Shown here piece by piece: positions 41,540 to 51,400 of a DNA stretch of 64,000 bases (position 1 is the stretch's first letter; every line of letters starts with the position of its first letter). The translations under genes and the position numbers were made by a program. Under the pieces are notes generated by a model. It searched no databases, was not told the DNA's origin, and was given only the letters and a program-made list of their open reading frames with translations. The DNA is from an uncultured Porphyromonadaceae bacterium (GTDB taxonomy: Bacteria; Bacteroidota; Bacteroidia; Bacteroidales; Muribaculaceae): positions 62,001 to 126,000 of the forward strand of contig CABUWI010000008.1 of NCBI GenBank assembly GCA_902495245.1. The letters run 5' to 3'.

Positions 41540-42184
41540 ATGTTCAGGTCGAGACATCATACGGAGAGTGTGCCGGAATTGCTGACGTTCGGCGACTTCA
41601 TCTATTATGCGTATGCAAACATGCAGATGCTGATAGTCGCCTTGGATAAGGGCAAGTCTGCGTTCGACATGGACTGTTACAGGCTTCGCTTAAACGCTTA
41701 CAGAGCATACTGCGGGGGTCGGTGGAGTATTCATGACCTGCGGATTAACAATAAATGGAAGTCAGAGGTCGGCGATTATTGCTGGTGTTGCCTGAAGCGT
41801 GTGGGCCGTGAGGAATTGGAAACTGCACACTTGTTCCCCTTGGCAAAGGGCGGCGCAGACGATGCCGACAATAGCGTGATGGTCTGCAAAGAGTGTAATT
41901 CAACACTTCACGACCTCGATTTTCTTGAGTGGTTCTCGACTGTCAGGAAGCAATGGCCGTCGCCGCATGTTTTCGCATATTATCTGAAACTCGTGTACTT
42001 ATACGCAGTCAAATACAGTCTGCTCTGCAAGACCTCTGCCGAAATCGACGCAATGAATCTCCCGTTCAGGTATGAGTTTATTCCGCTTTCGTTTCCGAAC
42101 TCTTATCTCGCAAGGTTTGCCGCCCTGCGCAACCCTGCTTTCAGGTCGGACAATCCGCAGGCCTTCCTCCCTCGCAAAGATTGA
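41540..42184 (+). CDS. HNH endonuclease-like protein
   Basis: 214 residues. The centre contains a zinc-ribbon-supported HNH motif: CWCCLKRVGREELETAHLFP (CxxC and the first H), DDADNSVMVCKECNSTLHDL (N, CxxC and last H). The N-terminal 75 residues (LLTFGDFIYYAYANMQMLIV) and the C-terminal 90 are unfamiliar. Such genes occur beside prophages, integrative elements and restriction systems. It has no promoter of its own, and ATG 41540 is the first start after a stop in frame, so the N-terminus may be shortened. It sits at the border between core genes and the integrative element. Confidence 0.7.
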   Translation: MFRSRHHTESVPELLTFGDFIYYAYANMQMLIVALDKGKSAFDMDCYRLRLNAYRAYCGGRWSIHDLRINNKWKSEVGDYCWCCLKRVGREELETAHLFPLAKGGADDADNSVMVCKECNSTLHDLDFLEWFSTVRKQWPSPHVFAYYLKLVYLYAVKYSLLCKTSAEIDAMNLPFRYEFIPLSFPNSYLARFAALRNPAFRSDNPQAFLPRKD

Positions 42185-42443
42185 TATACATTTTGGCCCT
42201 GTGGCGAATTATCGGCAAAAATTCAGTAAACTTGAGGTACAAAAGTAGGAATTTTCCTCAAAATATCATAGTCTGATTTCAAGGGAATTAGGATTTTAGG
42301 ATTTGTGACGATATTCCGTGATTTGCTGTTTTTTTCTCAATCAGTACACATTTTGTACAGTTCAGTTGTTAATATGTGTTGAGGGCGATTTTCAACGATT
42401 ACCAAACCGCACTATCTTTGCGCAAAACTAAGATTAGCAGCCT
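42185..42443. other. Probable left junction region of the integrative element
   Basis: About 260 AT-rich bases between the HNH gene and the integrase hold no gene. The integrase -7 box TATCTTTG is at 42413-42420. Because the right end lies outside the window, the attachment site cannot be identified by a direct repeat. The sequence CTATCTTTGC (42412-42421) resembles the GTAnnTTTGC core used by CTnDOT-type integrases, but it also is simply a promoter box. Confidence 0.4.
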
Positions 42444-43688
42444 ATGGCGAAAGTTGAAAACAAGAACAAACAAAATCCGAAACTGGTCCAGACCGTGCTC
42501 AAAGACGGTCGTGCCAGCCTTGCGCTGGAATATTACCTCGGCCGTACCGAGACCCCCGTTCTCGACGACGCGGGCAACCATGTCATATATACGGAGGGGG
42601 CGATGGCAGGAAAGCCTAAATACAAAATCAAGCATAACCGCAAGCGCGAGAACCTTAACCTCTACCTCATACTGACTCCCCGGACACAGGCGGAGCGGGC
42701 GCAGAACAAGAACACCCTCGCCCTCGCCGAGAAGATAAGGTTTGAACGTGAACAGGAGTTCCTTGAAGACCGTGAGGGCTACCGACTGAAGAAAGAGAAG
42801 GAGGCGGACTTCCTGCGTTATTTCCGCCAGCACCGCGATGACGAGGTATATGCAAAGCCGACAAGGGTAGGTTTAGGGACCGCCTACCGGCGTTTCATCG
42901 ACTTCCTTTCCGGTATCCAGAAATACCGACGCTACACCGAGTTCCTAAGAATGGATCTTCTTACCCCGGAAATGGTATCGGGGTATGTGGATCATCTAAA
43001 AAAGGTATCGGTCGGATACGGCGCGTCGCGCTGTCTCGGCCTTTTCAAGAAAGTGGTGGCATCTGCCGTGGAGGAGGGGCTGATGAAAAAGAACCCCGCA
43101 AAGGGAATAGTCCTGCGCATGGACCGCCTCGCACTGAGAAAATCCATACTTACGCTTGACGAGGTGAAAACACTTGCCTTGACCCCTTATGAGGGCGGAG
43201 AGCCTGATATAAGGAGGGCGTTCCTGTTCAGCCTCTATACGGGCATACGCTGGTGCGACGTGCGCAAGCTGAAATACTCCAACGTGGATTTCGCCACCGG
43301 GGTACTGAAATTCGAGCAGAGCAAGATAGCCGGGCGCAGCAAGAACAGCGGCGTTGTCACGCCGCTTAGCCCGATGATATTGAAACTCATCGGCACTCCT
43401 CCTACCGGCGAAGCCCTGTCGCAGACCATATTCACACTCCCATGCTCATGGACCTGCAATCAGCACATCGGAAAATGGGTCGCGAAAGCCGGCATCTCCA
43501 AGCATATCACATGGCACTGCGCGCGCCATAGTTTCGCGGTCAACGTACTAAACAACGGCGCGAACATAAAGACGGTACAGTCGCTCATGGGACACGCCAG
43601 CATAGAGATGACGGAGAAATACCTCCATGTCGTTGACGAGCTGAAGCACAAGGCAATCAACAGCCTCCCCGAGCTTGAAATGGCGTAG
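42444..43688 (+). CDS. Tyrosine recombinase/integrase
   Basis: 414 residues. The N-terminal arm-binding part (1-110, with RKRENLNLYLILTPRTQAER) and SAM-like core-binding domain (GTAYRRFIDFLSGIQKYRRY) precede the catalytic domain. The active-site set is complete: R in LYTGIRWCDVRKLKYSNV, K in LKFEQSKIAGRSK, H..R in ITWHCARHSFAVNVL, H in LMGHASIEMTEKYLHV, with the nucleophile Y shortly after. It catalyses integration and excision of the element. It is oriented into the element, as usual for the terminal integrase gene, and is followed by a strong terminator. Confidence 0.93.
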   Translation: MAKVENKNKQNPKLVQTVLKDGRASLALEYYLGRTETPVLDDAGNHVIYTEGAMAGKPKYKIKHNRKRENLNLYLILTPRTQAERAQNKNTLALAEKIRFEREQEFLEDREGYRLKKEKEADFLRYFRQHRDDEVYAKPTRVGLGTAYRRFIDFLSGIQKYRRYTEFLRMDLLTPEMVSGYVDHLKKVSVGYGASRCLGLFKKVVASAVEEGLMKKNPAKGIVLRMDRLALRKSILTLDEVKTLALTPYEGGEPDIRRAFLFSLYTGIRWCDVRKLKYSNVDFATGVLKFEQSKIAGRSKNSGVVTPLSPMILKLIGTPPTGEALSQTIFTLPCSWTCNQHIGKWVAKAGISKHITWHCARHSFAVNVLNNGANIKTVQSLMGHASIEMTEKYLHVVDELKHKAINSLPELEMA

Positions 43689-43710
43689 GCATACAATTCG
43701 TCACGAGGAA

Positions 43711-43740
43711 AGCCGACACAGCATTGTGCCGGCTTTTTTT
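43711..43740 (+). terminator. Intrinsic terminator after the integrase
   Basis: AGCCG-a-CACA, loop GCAT, TGTG-c-CGGCT, then seven T. It isolates integrase transcription from the genes that follow. Confidence 0.88.
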
Positions 43741-43872
43741 CGTGCCTGTGGCGGGACAACGCAGCCGTGGGGATAAACGTAACCAAGATTTCAGACACGC
43801 ATACGATTTAGATTTTTCAGTCATCAATACATTATATATTGAATGTACTGTCATGAAATAATGTCCCAAGCC

Positions 43873-43910
43873 TGACACAGTTGTGACATAATCATGACAA
43901 TATGCTGACA
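43873..43910 (+). repeat. Four TGACA boxes at exact 11-bp spacing
   Basis: TGACA begins at 43873, 43884, 43895 and 43906, so all face the same side of the helix. The bases between are AT-rich and partly similar (CATAAT, CAATAT). The array lies downstream of the integrase terminator and upstream of the 44094 gene, and is mirrored at 44462-44499. Confidence 0.92.
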
Positions 43911-44093
43911 ATACGCTATTTAAGCAAATCAAAAACATCGATAACGGTGTTATATATCCGACTGACGCAAAGCCTCCGCGGGTCGCGGATAGAATATTAA
44001 TGGAGAAAAATTTGAACATTTAGCCGTGTTACGGCGATTTTACATATTGCATGGGTATGTAAACCCAATACTTTGCGGTCATTTTTTAATCAG

Positions 44094-44432
44094 ATGGATA
44101 ACAACATTGTCATTATCCCCTTTGATAGTTTGAGGGAACTAATCAACAACGCGGTCAGCGAGAGCCTCGACAGAATACTCGCAGCATCACAGCCCAAAAG
44201 GGAGCAGGAATCAGTGGACATAGACGGGGCGTTGGAGTTTCTTAACTCCAACGGCTATCGTATAGCCAAGGGCCAGCTATACAAGGAAACATCAGCCGGC
44301 AACATCCCCTTCCACAAATTCGGACACCGCCTGCACTTCCGCATTTCCGAACTCAGGAAATGGGCTGAGCTGCGACTGACCGCCGGAAACGCGGTCGGAT
44401 ACCTTGATTATGCGCGGGAAAAAAGACATTGA
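44094..44432 (+). CDS. Small helix-turn-helix protein (excisionase-like)
   Basis: 112 residues from ATG 44094 (MDNNIVIIPFDSLRELINNA); an upstream TTG in frame seven codons earlier is less likely. The second half has a winged-helix pattern of the excisionase/AlpA type: ALEFLNSNGYRIAKGQLYKE, then NIPFHKFGHRLHFRISELRK-W. Proteins at this place in CTnDOT-like elements are recombination directionality or regulatory factors. It is flanked on both sides by mirror-image 11-bp arrays of TGACA boxes, which are natural candidates for its binding sites. The remainder of the gaps (43741-44093, 44433-44712) has no other gene. Confidence 0.75.
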   Translation: MDNNIVIIPFDSLRELINNAVSESLDRILAASQPKREQESVDIDGALEFLNSNGYRIAKGQLYKETSAGNIPFHKFGHRLHFRISELRKWAELRLTAGNAVGYLDYAREKRH

Positions 44433-44461
44433 ATTCATTGCATTACCACTATCATGTAAAA

Positions 44462-44499
44462 AGTCAGAAACCTGTCATAACTCTGTCATAACCCTGTCA
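44462..44499 (-). repeat. Mirror array: TGTCA boxes at 11-bp spacing
   Basis: AGTCA at 44462 (degenerate), then TGTCA at 44473, 44484 and 44495, i.e. TGACA on the minus strand at the same 11-bp period as 43873-43910 but in opposite orientation, about 550 bp away. Confidence 0.9.
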
Positions 44500-44712
44500 G
44501 GGAAAACATAACAAAGTCGATGTTTTAATTCTGAAAATCGCCCAAAAACAAAAACAAGACAATGAAGATACGACAATCAAGACCTCCTCCCCGACGACAT
44601 GGGTATCCGAAAAAGGAATAGGCCATATTCCTTCCGGACAAAAGAGGAAACCGAAACATAAAAACAGGAGCGTAAATCCATGATTGGGCTCCGTAACATT
44701 TATTCACTAACA

Positions 44713-45120
44713 ATGAGCGAAACAGCCATAGATTATTGCAGCGAAATAAGTGCTATGCGAATCCGCATGGATGAGATGCACGGCATAATGCAAAAGGTGC
44801 TGGCGTTTGTGGATGGTCCGGACGCAGCACCGATAAAAACAAAAGGGAGACCGCAGTATGAGGACTACTATCTTGACGACGTGGAGAGGAACTACCTTGT
44901 CACCTGCAAGGAACTCCAGCTGATCTGGATGGTATGCGAGAGGACCGCCTACCGCTATATCAAGAAATACAGCCTTACCGATGTAGGGGACGGGGGCACG
45001 AGCCAGTTCAGGCTCGGAGACGTCACCGACGCAATATCCACATACGGGATTGACTTCAGCCGCAAGACAATAATGGCGATTCTCGAAAAACGCCGCATAA
45101 AGACACCGCCACGCCCATGA
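44713..45120 (+). CDS. Small element-encoded protein with helix-turn-helix-like centre
   Basis: 135 residues from ATG 44713 (MSETAIDYCSEISAMRIRMD); the upstream in-frame ATG at 44680 would give an extra, unlikely MIGLRNIYSLT. An N-terminal coiled coil (ISAMRIRMDEMHGIMQKVLA) is followed by TCKELQLIWMVCERTAYRYI, which resembles a DNA-binding helix pair, then a short basic tail (EKRRIKTPPRP). Probably a regulator of the element. Its stop overlaps the next start by 4 bp. Confidence 0.68.
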   Translation: MSETAIDYCSEISAMRIRMDEMHGIMQKVLAFVDGPDAAPIKTKGRPQYEDYYLDDVERNYLVTCKELQLIWMVCERTAYRYIKKYSLTDVGDGGTSQFRLGDVTDAISTYGIDFSRKTIMAILEKRRIKTPPRP

Positions 45121-45437
45121 CACCCGACACCACAGCCCTTATGGGCCTTCTCAGGACAGTGCTTGAGAGGCTCGACAGCATAGACAGCCGTCTCAACGGC
45201 ACCGAATACCAGATGCCACGGCTGCTGACCCCTAAGGATGTTGAACGCAGATTCGGGATAAGCGAGCGACAGCAGTACAATCTCAGGAAAGACGGCACAC
45301 TCCCATATATCCGCAAGACACCCGGAGGCCCCATACATTACCTGACCCCCGATGTGCTCGGATACATACTGGGTGACGACACCCACGGCTGCGTCGCGGC
45401 CGGGAAACAGCAAGAGACCGTCCACACAGCAACATAA
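45117..45437 (+). CDS. Small helix-turn-helix protein (excisionase/MerR-like)
   Basis: 106 residues. An N-terminal coiled coil (LLRTVLERLDSIDSRLNG) leads to a HTH_17-type domain: LLTPKDVERRFGISERQQYN-LRKDGTLPYIRK, with a wing (GGPIHYLTPDVLGYI). The architecture, coil plus excisionase-like domain, parallels the two genes before it, so the element carries three such proteins in a row. Translationally coupled to the preceding gene. Likely a regulator or recombination directionality factor. Confidence 0.72.
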   Translation: MTPDTTALMGLLRTVLERLDSIDSRLNGTEYQMPRLLTPKDVERRFGISERQQYNLRKDGTLPYIRKTPGGPIHYLTPDVLGYILGDDTHGCVAAGKQQETVHTAT

Positions 45438-45443
45438 TATAAA

Positions 45444-46841
45444 ATGGCACAAGACCAGACACCCGACAAAGAGCAGGTGCTCATAGCCCGCAACAACGAG
45501 ACGGGTCAGACCGGCGCGGTCGCAGGACTCAACGATGACGGCACACCTATAATGAAGGATGCGAAAACCGCCACACTCGGAGACCTTGTGAAATTCAACA
45601 TACGCCAGAACCCGATAGAGGCCTTCCTGTCAAATTTCATGCGGCAGTGCAAGAACCCCTCGCTGTTCGGATTTTTCAAGACCGATGCAGATACATTCGA
45701 CAAGGTGGGCCCCGTCATGGCCGAGATGCTCAAAGACCCCGAGGCCAACAAGGACCTCCTCGCCTCGGCAAAGGTCGAACTTCCGACACAGGAAGAGAGC
45801 AAACAGGAGAGCCGTTACAAATCCATTGACCCCGACAAGGTTGACTGGGAGGAACTCGGCAACCGCTGGGGCATCGATCGCAAATCGCTCGACGAGTCCG
45901 GAGACCTGCGCGAGATGCTCTACAACCGAAAATCGGGACTCGTGAACGTCACACCGACGCTGTTCGGAGAGAAATACACGCTGGCGGCCCGACTGTCATT
46001 CAGGACCGACCCCGACGGCAGCGTCAAGGTGGTGCCGCATTTCATATGCAGACAGCCACGGCTCGACGAGGAATTCAAGGGCGTCACCTTCACCGACGAG
46101 GACAAGGCCAACCTCCGCAACACGGGCAACCTCGGCCGTGTTGCCGACCTGGTGGACAGTGCCACGGGCAAGAAAATCCCTTCATACGTCAGCATCGACC
46201 GCTACACCAACGAGATTGTATCCGTGCCGGTGAAGGATGTGTATGTCCGCGACACCATAGGCCAGACCAAACTCACGATGCAGGAGGTCGAGGAACTGAA
46301 AAACGGGAAGGCCCTTCCTCCCAAACGCATTTCCGGCAAGAACGGCAAGGAATACACTGTGACCCTTCAGGTGAGCGCGGACCGCCGGGATGTGGAATTC
46401 GTCCCCAAGGGAGCGAAAAAGCAGAAACAGTCGCAGTCCCAGGATGGCGCACCCAAGGTCAGGACAAACACATGGCTGACCAAGGATGGCACAATCAAAC
46501 ATCTGTCGCAGTGGGACCACATACCTCTCACCGAACAACAGCAGAAGGACTACGAGTCCGGAGGCGTTGCGGTGCTGACCAACCGCACCGACAAGAAGGG
46601 AAACCCCTGCACCCTGTACCTGTGGTACAACCCGGAGAAACAACGGGCCGAGGCCGTACCCGATGACCCGCGACAGGGAAAGGCAATCGCCCCCTCCAAC
46701 GAGAGCCGGGTCCAGACAGCGGTCAACAACGAGGGCAAGACCAACGAGGCCACCAAGGGGGTCAAGGAGCCACTTGAAAAGGGGCAGACGGCCCCCAAGG
46801 ACAGCAAGCAGAAAAGGCAGTCCAAAGGCCGCAAGATGTAA
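45444..46841 (+). CDS. DUF3945-domain protein of integrative elements
   Basis: 465 residues, hydrophilic. The N-terminal part (EQVLIARNNETGQTGAVAGL ... GDLVKFNIRQNPIEAFLSNF) and the middle (VDWEELGNRWGIDRKSLDES, then TPTLFGEKYTLAARLSFRTD) match DUF4099/DUF3945 proteins found next to topoisomerase genes in Bacteroidetes conjugative elements. Further on FTDEDKANLRNTGNLGRVAD and SYVSIDRYTNEIVSVPV are typical. The C-terminus is a low-complexity basic tail (about 400-465). The role is unknown; association with DNA processing is inferred from context. Confidence 0.85.
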   Translation: MAQDQTPDKEQVLIARNNETGQTGAVAGLNDDGTPIMKDAKTATLGDLVKFNIRQNPIEAFLSNFMRQCKNPSLFGFFKTDADTFDKVGPVMAEMLKDPEANKDLLASAKVELPTQEESKQESRYKSIDPDKVDWEELGNRWGIDRKSLDESGDLREMLYNRKSGLVNVTPTLFGEKYTLAARLSFRTDPDGSVKVVPHFICRQPRLDEEFKGVTFTDEDKANLRNTGNLGRVADLVDSATGKKIPSYVSIDRYTNEIVSVPVKDVYVRDTIGQTKLTMQEVEELKNGKALPPKRISGKNGKEYTVTLQVSADRRDVEFVPKGAKKQKQSQSQDGAPKVRTNTWLTKDGTIKHLSQWDHIPLTEQQQKDYESGGVAVLTNRTDKKGNPCTLYLWYNPEKQRAEAVPDDPRQGKAIAPSNESRVQTAVNNEGKTNEATKGVKEPLEKGQTAPKDSKQKRQSKGRKM

Positions 46842-46873
46842 CCATATATTCAGAATTAAAACAAAGACATATA

Positions 46874-47821
46874 ATGAAGAAAATATTCATACTGACGGAG
46901 AGCCGCACGGTGGCGAAGACAATCGCCCAGTCTCTCGGCGTGAACATCCAGCGCAAGGGATACTATTCAAAAGGCGACATCTCGGTGTCATGGACAGGCG
47001 GCAACATCGTCACCGCGAAACCCAAGTCCCGATTCGAGTTCAGCGTGTCTTCAGACATGACCGCTGACGAGACCTTTGCCGCCAACTACCGTTTCAGCCC
47101 CCGTGTCAAACGCAGTGACAGGCCTTCCCGCGCTGACAGGGATGCCTCCCAGCTTTCGGTAATCAGACGGCTGTGGCAGGACTCCGACATCGTTTTCAAT
47201 GCCATGAAGCCCTCAGCCTTCGGCGAGATCATGTTTGAGAGCATGAAGAACTTTATCGGAAGTGACACCCCGACCTCAAGGCTGTGGCTGCGTCGCATCA
47301 CACGCACGGACATCGAGGCGGCAGTCTCTGATGCCGGACACCTTCCGACGGGATATGGGCAGCTCCATGACAACGCAATCGCGGAATTCACAATCGGGGT
47401 CAAGCCCGAAGACGCGGGTGTGGCCGCCGACGCTCCTTCCGATTTACCGTGGGGACTTCCGGAATTGCAGAACGCTGCGGAAAGCCGGCTCGGACTGTCC
47501 CCGTCGGCTACTGTAGCCGCCGCCATGTCACTTTACAACAAGGGTCTCATATCGTATCCCTCCGCCTCAAACATACTTCCACCGTCGGTGGCAGCCGACA
47601 TTTCGGAGGCACTCGCGATGCTCCGCCACAATCCGTCAGTCGGGAAATATGCGGAGAACGCCGAGGTCACAGGTAACGAGGATGTATGGACTGCCGGTGC
47701 CGACGGCCTCGCGCACTACGCAATCACAGTCACCGGACTTCTGCCCGTTGACCTGACGGCTGACGAATCCAGAGTCTATAAGCTGGTTGCTGTCCACCTG
47801 ACGGAGCTGTTCACAAAATAG
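46874..47821 (+). CDS. Topoisomerase IA-like protein lacking the TOPRIM acidic motif
   Basis: 315 residues, less than half the length of a TopB enzyme. The start (KKIFILTESRTVAKTIAQSL) is that of topoisomerase III, including the first acidic residue. Where the family has the metal-binding DPDREGE loop the sequence reads NAMKPSAFGEIMFES, with only the last GE kept. The region RLWLRRITRTDIEAAV parallels the usual RLWISSLT segment, and the nucleophile region GLISYPSASNILPPSV keeps the tyrosine but has lost the arginine of YPRTDS. The zinc-finger C-terminus is absent. The frame is intact, so it may be a DNA-binding derivative rather than a pseudogene. Confidence 0.75.
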   Translation: MKKIFILTESRTVAKTIAQSLGVNIQRKGYYSKGDISVSWTGGNIVTAKPKSRFEFSVSSDMTADETFAANYRFSPRVKRSDRPSRADRDASQLSVIRRLWQDSDIVFNAMKPSAFGEIMFESMKNFIGSDTPTSRLWLRRITRTDIEAAVSDAGHLPTGYGQLHDNAIAEFTIGVKPEDAGVAADAPSDLPWGLPELQNAAESRLGLSPSATVAAAMSLYNKGLISYPSASNILPPSVAADISEALAMLRHNPSVGKYAENAEVTGNEDVWTAGADGLAHYAITVTGLLPVDLTADESRVYKLVAVHLTELFTK

Positions 47822-47990
47822 ACGGAGAACACGCCTTATGGCAGGTACTACGGATTAGACAAGTGGCAGACGGGGATTCCTCCGTCTGCCACCATTACCC
47901 GGCAAGACAGTCCGGGCCGACGGGAAAAGCCATGCGTGGTAAAACCGATAACCGGTATGCCGTCGGGACAATGAAAAACCATGACGCGAG

Positions 47991-48431
47991 ATGAAAGATG
48001 CACAGGATTACGCGCTGCTCGACTTTTATGTCCAATATCTGCGCCGACACCTTGCCGACCACCATTTCGACAAGTACAACAACGAGAAATTCATATCGGA
48101 ACGTGCTGATTCGGCACTTGACACATACATAACGAACTTCCTGTGCGGCCATGCACCGCACATATGTCAGGAATTGGCAATGCGTACATTGCTCGAAGGG
48201 CTGTTCTTCTCCCGCTATGACGCGGTACATGAGGTTATAGAGGAAGACTGTTGGACACGCCTCTCCCCGGAGACATGGGAACCGACGGCGGTGCATATGA
48301 CGCGGCACCCGGATGTCAAGCCCGTGCTTGACCGCCACAATGTCAACGGGGATTACCCTGATGACCGTCAGGCGTTGCATGACGATCTTCTCGGAACCAT
48401 CACGGAAATACTCGACGGCTATGACCTATAA
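47991..48431 (+). CDS. DUF1896 protein
   Basis: 146 residues. The pattern DYALLDFYVQYLRRHLADHH, then FISERADSALDTYI and a central AMRTLLEGLFFSRYDAVHEV, is that of DUF1896, a family almost confined to Bacteroidetes mobile elements. Function unknown. It overlaps the start of the giant helicase gene by 11 bp, as in related elements, so the two are probably made together. The 170 bases before it contain no gene. Confidence 0.85.
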   Translation: MKDAQDYALLDFYVQYLRRHLADHHFDKYNNEKFISERADSALDTYITNFLCGHAPHICQELAMRTLLEGLFFSRYDAVHEVIEEDCWTRLSPETWEPTAVHMTRHPDVKPVLDRHNVNGDYPDDRQALHDDLLGTITEILDGYDL

Positions 48432-51400
48432 CCGTTTGAATACCATGCGCGACAACATCGAGGCTATACGGATGGCGTTTAGCCTCGGTGTCAAAGGGCG
48501 CGGGGCGCAGACCGCCGAGGAACGGGAGGTGCTGCGCAAGTATGCCGGATTCGGCGGCCTGAAATGTATCCTCAATGACGCCAACGAGTTGGCAGATGCC
48601 GCCAAGTGGAGCAAATCGGACATCGAGCTGTTTGCGCCTACGGTGGAACTGCGTCGGCTTATCCATGATTATTCAAAGGATGACAGGGAGTTTGCCGGGT
48701 ACATGGATTCGCTCAAAGCCTCGGTGCTGACGGCGTTCTATACTCCCGCTCCGGTCATTGACGCCATTTCGGATGCTCTGAAAAATTCCGGGGTCGAGGT
48801 TAGGAGTTTTCTTGAACCGTCTGCCGGTCAGGGGGCATTTATCGACTCGTTTCTGCGCAATGACAGGTATCCCGGTGCCGAGGTATTGGCGTATGAGAAG
48901 GATTTGCTTACGGGCAAAATCCTGTCTGCCCTGCATCCGTCGATTCTGACCCGTGTAGAGGGTTTTGAAAAAATCGAGCGCGATTTCAACGGCTATTTCG
49001 ATGTGGCCGCCTCAAATATTCCTTTCGGGGATTTTGCGGTTGCCGACCCTGCGTATGCCGTGAGCAAGGAGATTGCCTACCGACAATCGACCAAGGCCAT
49101 ACACAACTATTTCTTCCTCAAAGCACTCGACCAAGTGCGCGAGGGAGGACTCGTTGCCTTTATCGCCTCTCAGGGTGTGATGAACGCTGCTTCTCCGTTT
49201 GTAAGAATGGAACTTGTGAAACGTGCCGACCTTGTGGCGGCATTGCGTCTGCCAAACAATACGTTTAGCGACAATGCCGGAACCGATGCAGGGTCTGACC
49301 TTATCATTCTGCAAAAACATACCGGCAAGAAAACGCTGTCGGCTGACGAGGAATTTTTCATCCAGTCGATTGTTGACCATGGCACCAAGGTGCCGGGCAA
49401 CAAATATCTGATGGCGTTTCCTCAGAATGTGATATGCACGGATGCGAAGGTTGGCACGGACCCATTCGGCAAACCGGCTATCATCTATAAGCATGAGGGA
49501 GGTGTTGACGGCATAGCCCGTGATTTGCGGGATGCGCTCGATGACTCGTTGCGCCTGCGCCTTAATCTGGAATTGTATAATTCCAACGGCATCAAGCCGC
49601 CAACGCCTGACCCCGTAAAGCCTACTCCGACACCCAAGCCTAAACCGGAAATTAAGGCTGAGACACCGAAAGAAAAGCCTCTTGCCCAAAAGATTGAGCA
49701 GAAGAACGAGCCGCTGTTGAAGCAGTATCGAGAGATGAAAAAGAAACATCCTGATGCGATTCTTTTGTTCCGAGTCGGAGATTTCTATGAGATTTTCGGC
49801 GCGGATGCGGTACAGGCTTCCGAGGTGCTCGGAATAACCCTGACCCATCGGCAGAGCGGCGTTGACAGTCGTATCGAATTAGCCGGATTCCCTCACCATG
49901 CCCTCGACACATATCTGCCCAAACTCGTGCGGGCCGGTCATCGTGTGGCTATCTGCGAGCAGTTGGAAGCCCCGAAGCTGAAAAAGACTACCAAGCAGAA
50001 GATTGTCGAGACTGTTACGCCTGACCAGCACCCGAAAGCAGAGCCAAAGCCCATAGAACCTCCTGAACCGGAACCTGCGCCTGTCGAAACCACGAATATA
50101 GAGCCTCGGCCCGAACCCGCCAAAGAGATAGAGACCGATGGCAGACCTGATTACTCGGATAATCCAGACCCTCGGTTATTTGCCTACAACCTTTTCGGCG
50201 AGTTGGAGCCAGTTCAGCCGAAGAACAACCGCCGTCAGCAAATGACGAGACCGGAGGGAAAAACGCAACCTGTAAAGGCAACAGGGTACCGGAAACTTTC
50301 TGATGAGGAGCTGGAATTATACGGCTCTCTGAACTGGGATGACAATCCGCCCATCAACGGCTTCTATGAGGCCATGATGTCGATAGCCCATGCCCAGATA
50401 GCGGAACGTGAACGCCTGGCGGCGGAGCAGAAGGCGTCGCAGGAGGCGGCGGAAGCAGCCGGCATCGCTTCAGGAGAGACATATATCGAAAAGACCGAGG
50501 GCGATTTCATCCCCGGTGGCCGGGTCCGTCGTCCGAAAGTTACGGCAATACCAATCGAGCCGAAAGTTCCGGAGCGCGATATGTCGCCCCGTCCTTTCTC
50601 GGAGGATATTCAGTTCTTCCACCGCAACGGCTCTATGGTCGTGGATGGCGGTCAACTCGGCTTCCTGTCCGATGTGCGGAAGAACAGTGCCACTTTCACA
50701 CCTCTCAATGTCAAGTCGGAGCAGGAGAAACGAGCCATGTTGTATGTAACCCTCTCGGAAACATATCAGAAGCTCTACAACTACGAGGCCGAAACGCATG
50801 AGGCAAGTGCCGAACTGCGCGAACACCTCAACCGGTATTATGACGAGTTTGTGGAAAGGTACGGCAATCTCAACGAAAGGCAGAATGTGAAATTTATATT
50901 AATGGATGCCAACGGGCGTGACGCTCTGGCATTGGAGCGCGGCGAAAACGGTCGCTTTGTCAAGGCCGACATTTTCGACCATCCCGTTTCATTCTCCATT
51001 GACGAGGTTACCAGTGTCGATACACCAATGGAGGCACTGACCGCATCACTCAACAAATACGGCGAGGTCAATCTCGATTATATGTCAGGTCTGGTGGATA
51101 TGCCCGAAGAAAATCTGATTGACAGCTTGGAGGGACATATCTTTTATAACCCGCTGGTCAAAAATTTTGAAATCAGGGACAGGTTCATCGCCGGAAATGT
51201 CGTAGCGAAAGCTGAGGCTGTCAGGGCATGGATTGACCGTGAGGAAGAACGGATAAAGGACTTTCCCGGCTATGACGGCGTAGAACCTTATATCGCTATG
51301 TCGCAGGATTCTCTCAAAGCGTTGGAGGAAGCCCGGCCCCGCCGCATCGAGTTCAACGAGCTGGATTTCAATTTCGGAGAGCGTTGGATACCTACGGACA

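Noticed and set aside
42412..42421. CTnDOT-type attachment core (GTAnnTTTGC)
   Set aside because: One mismatch, and the bases are equally explained as the integrase -7 promoter box; without the other end of the element it cannot be called an att site.
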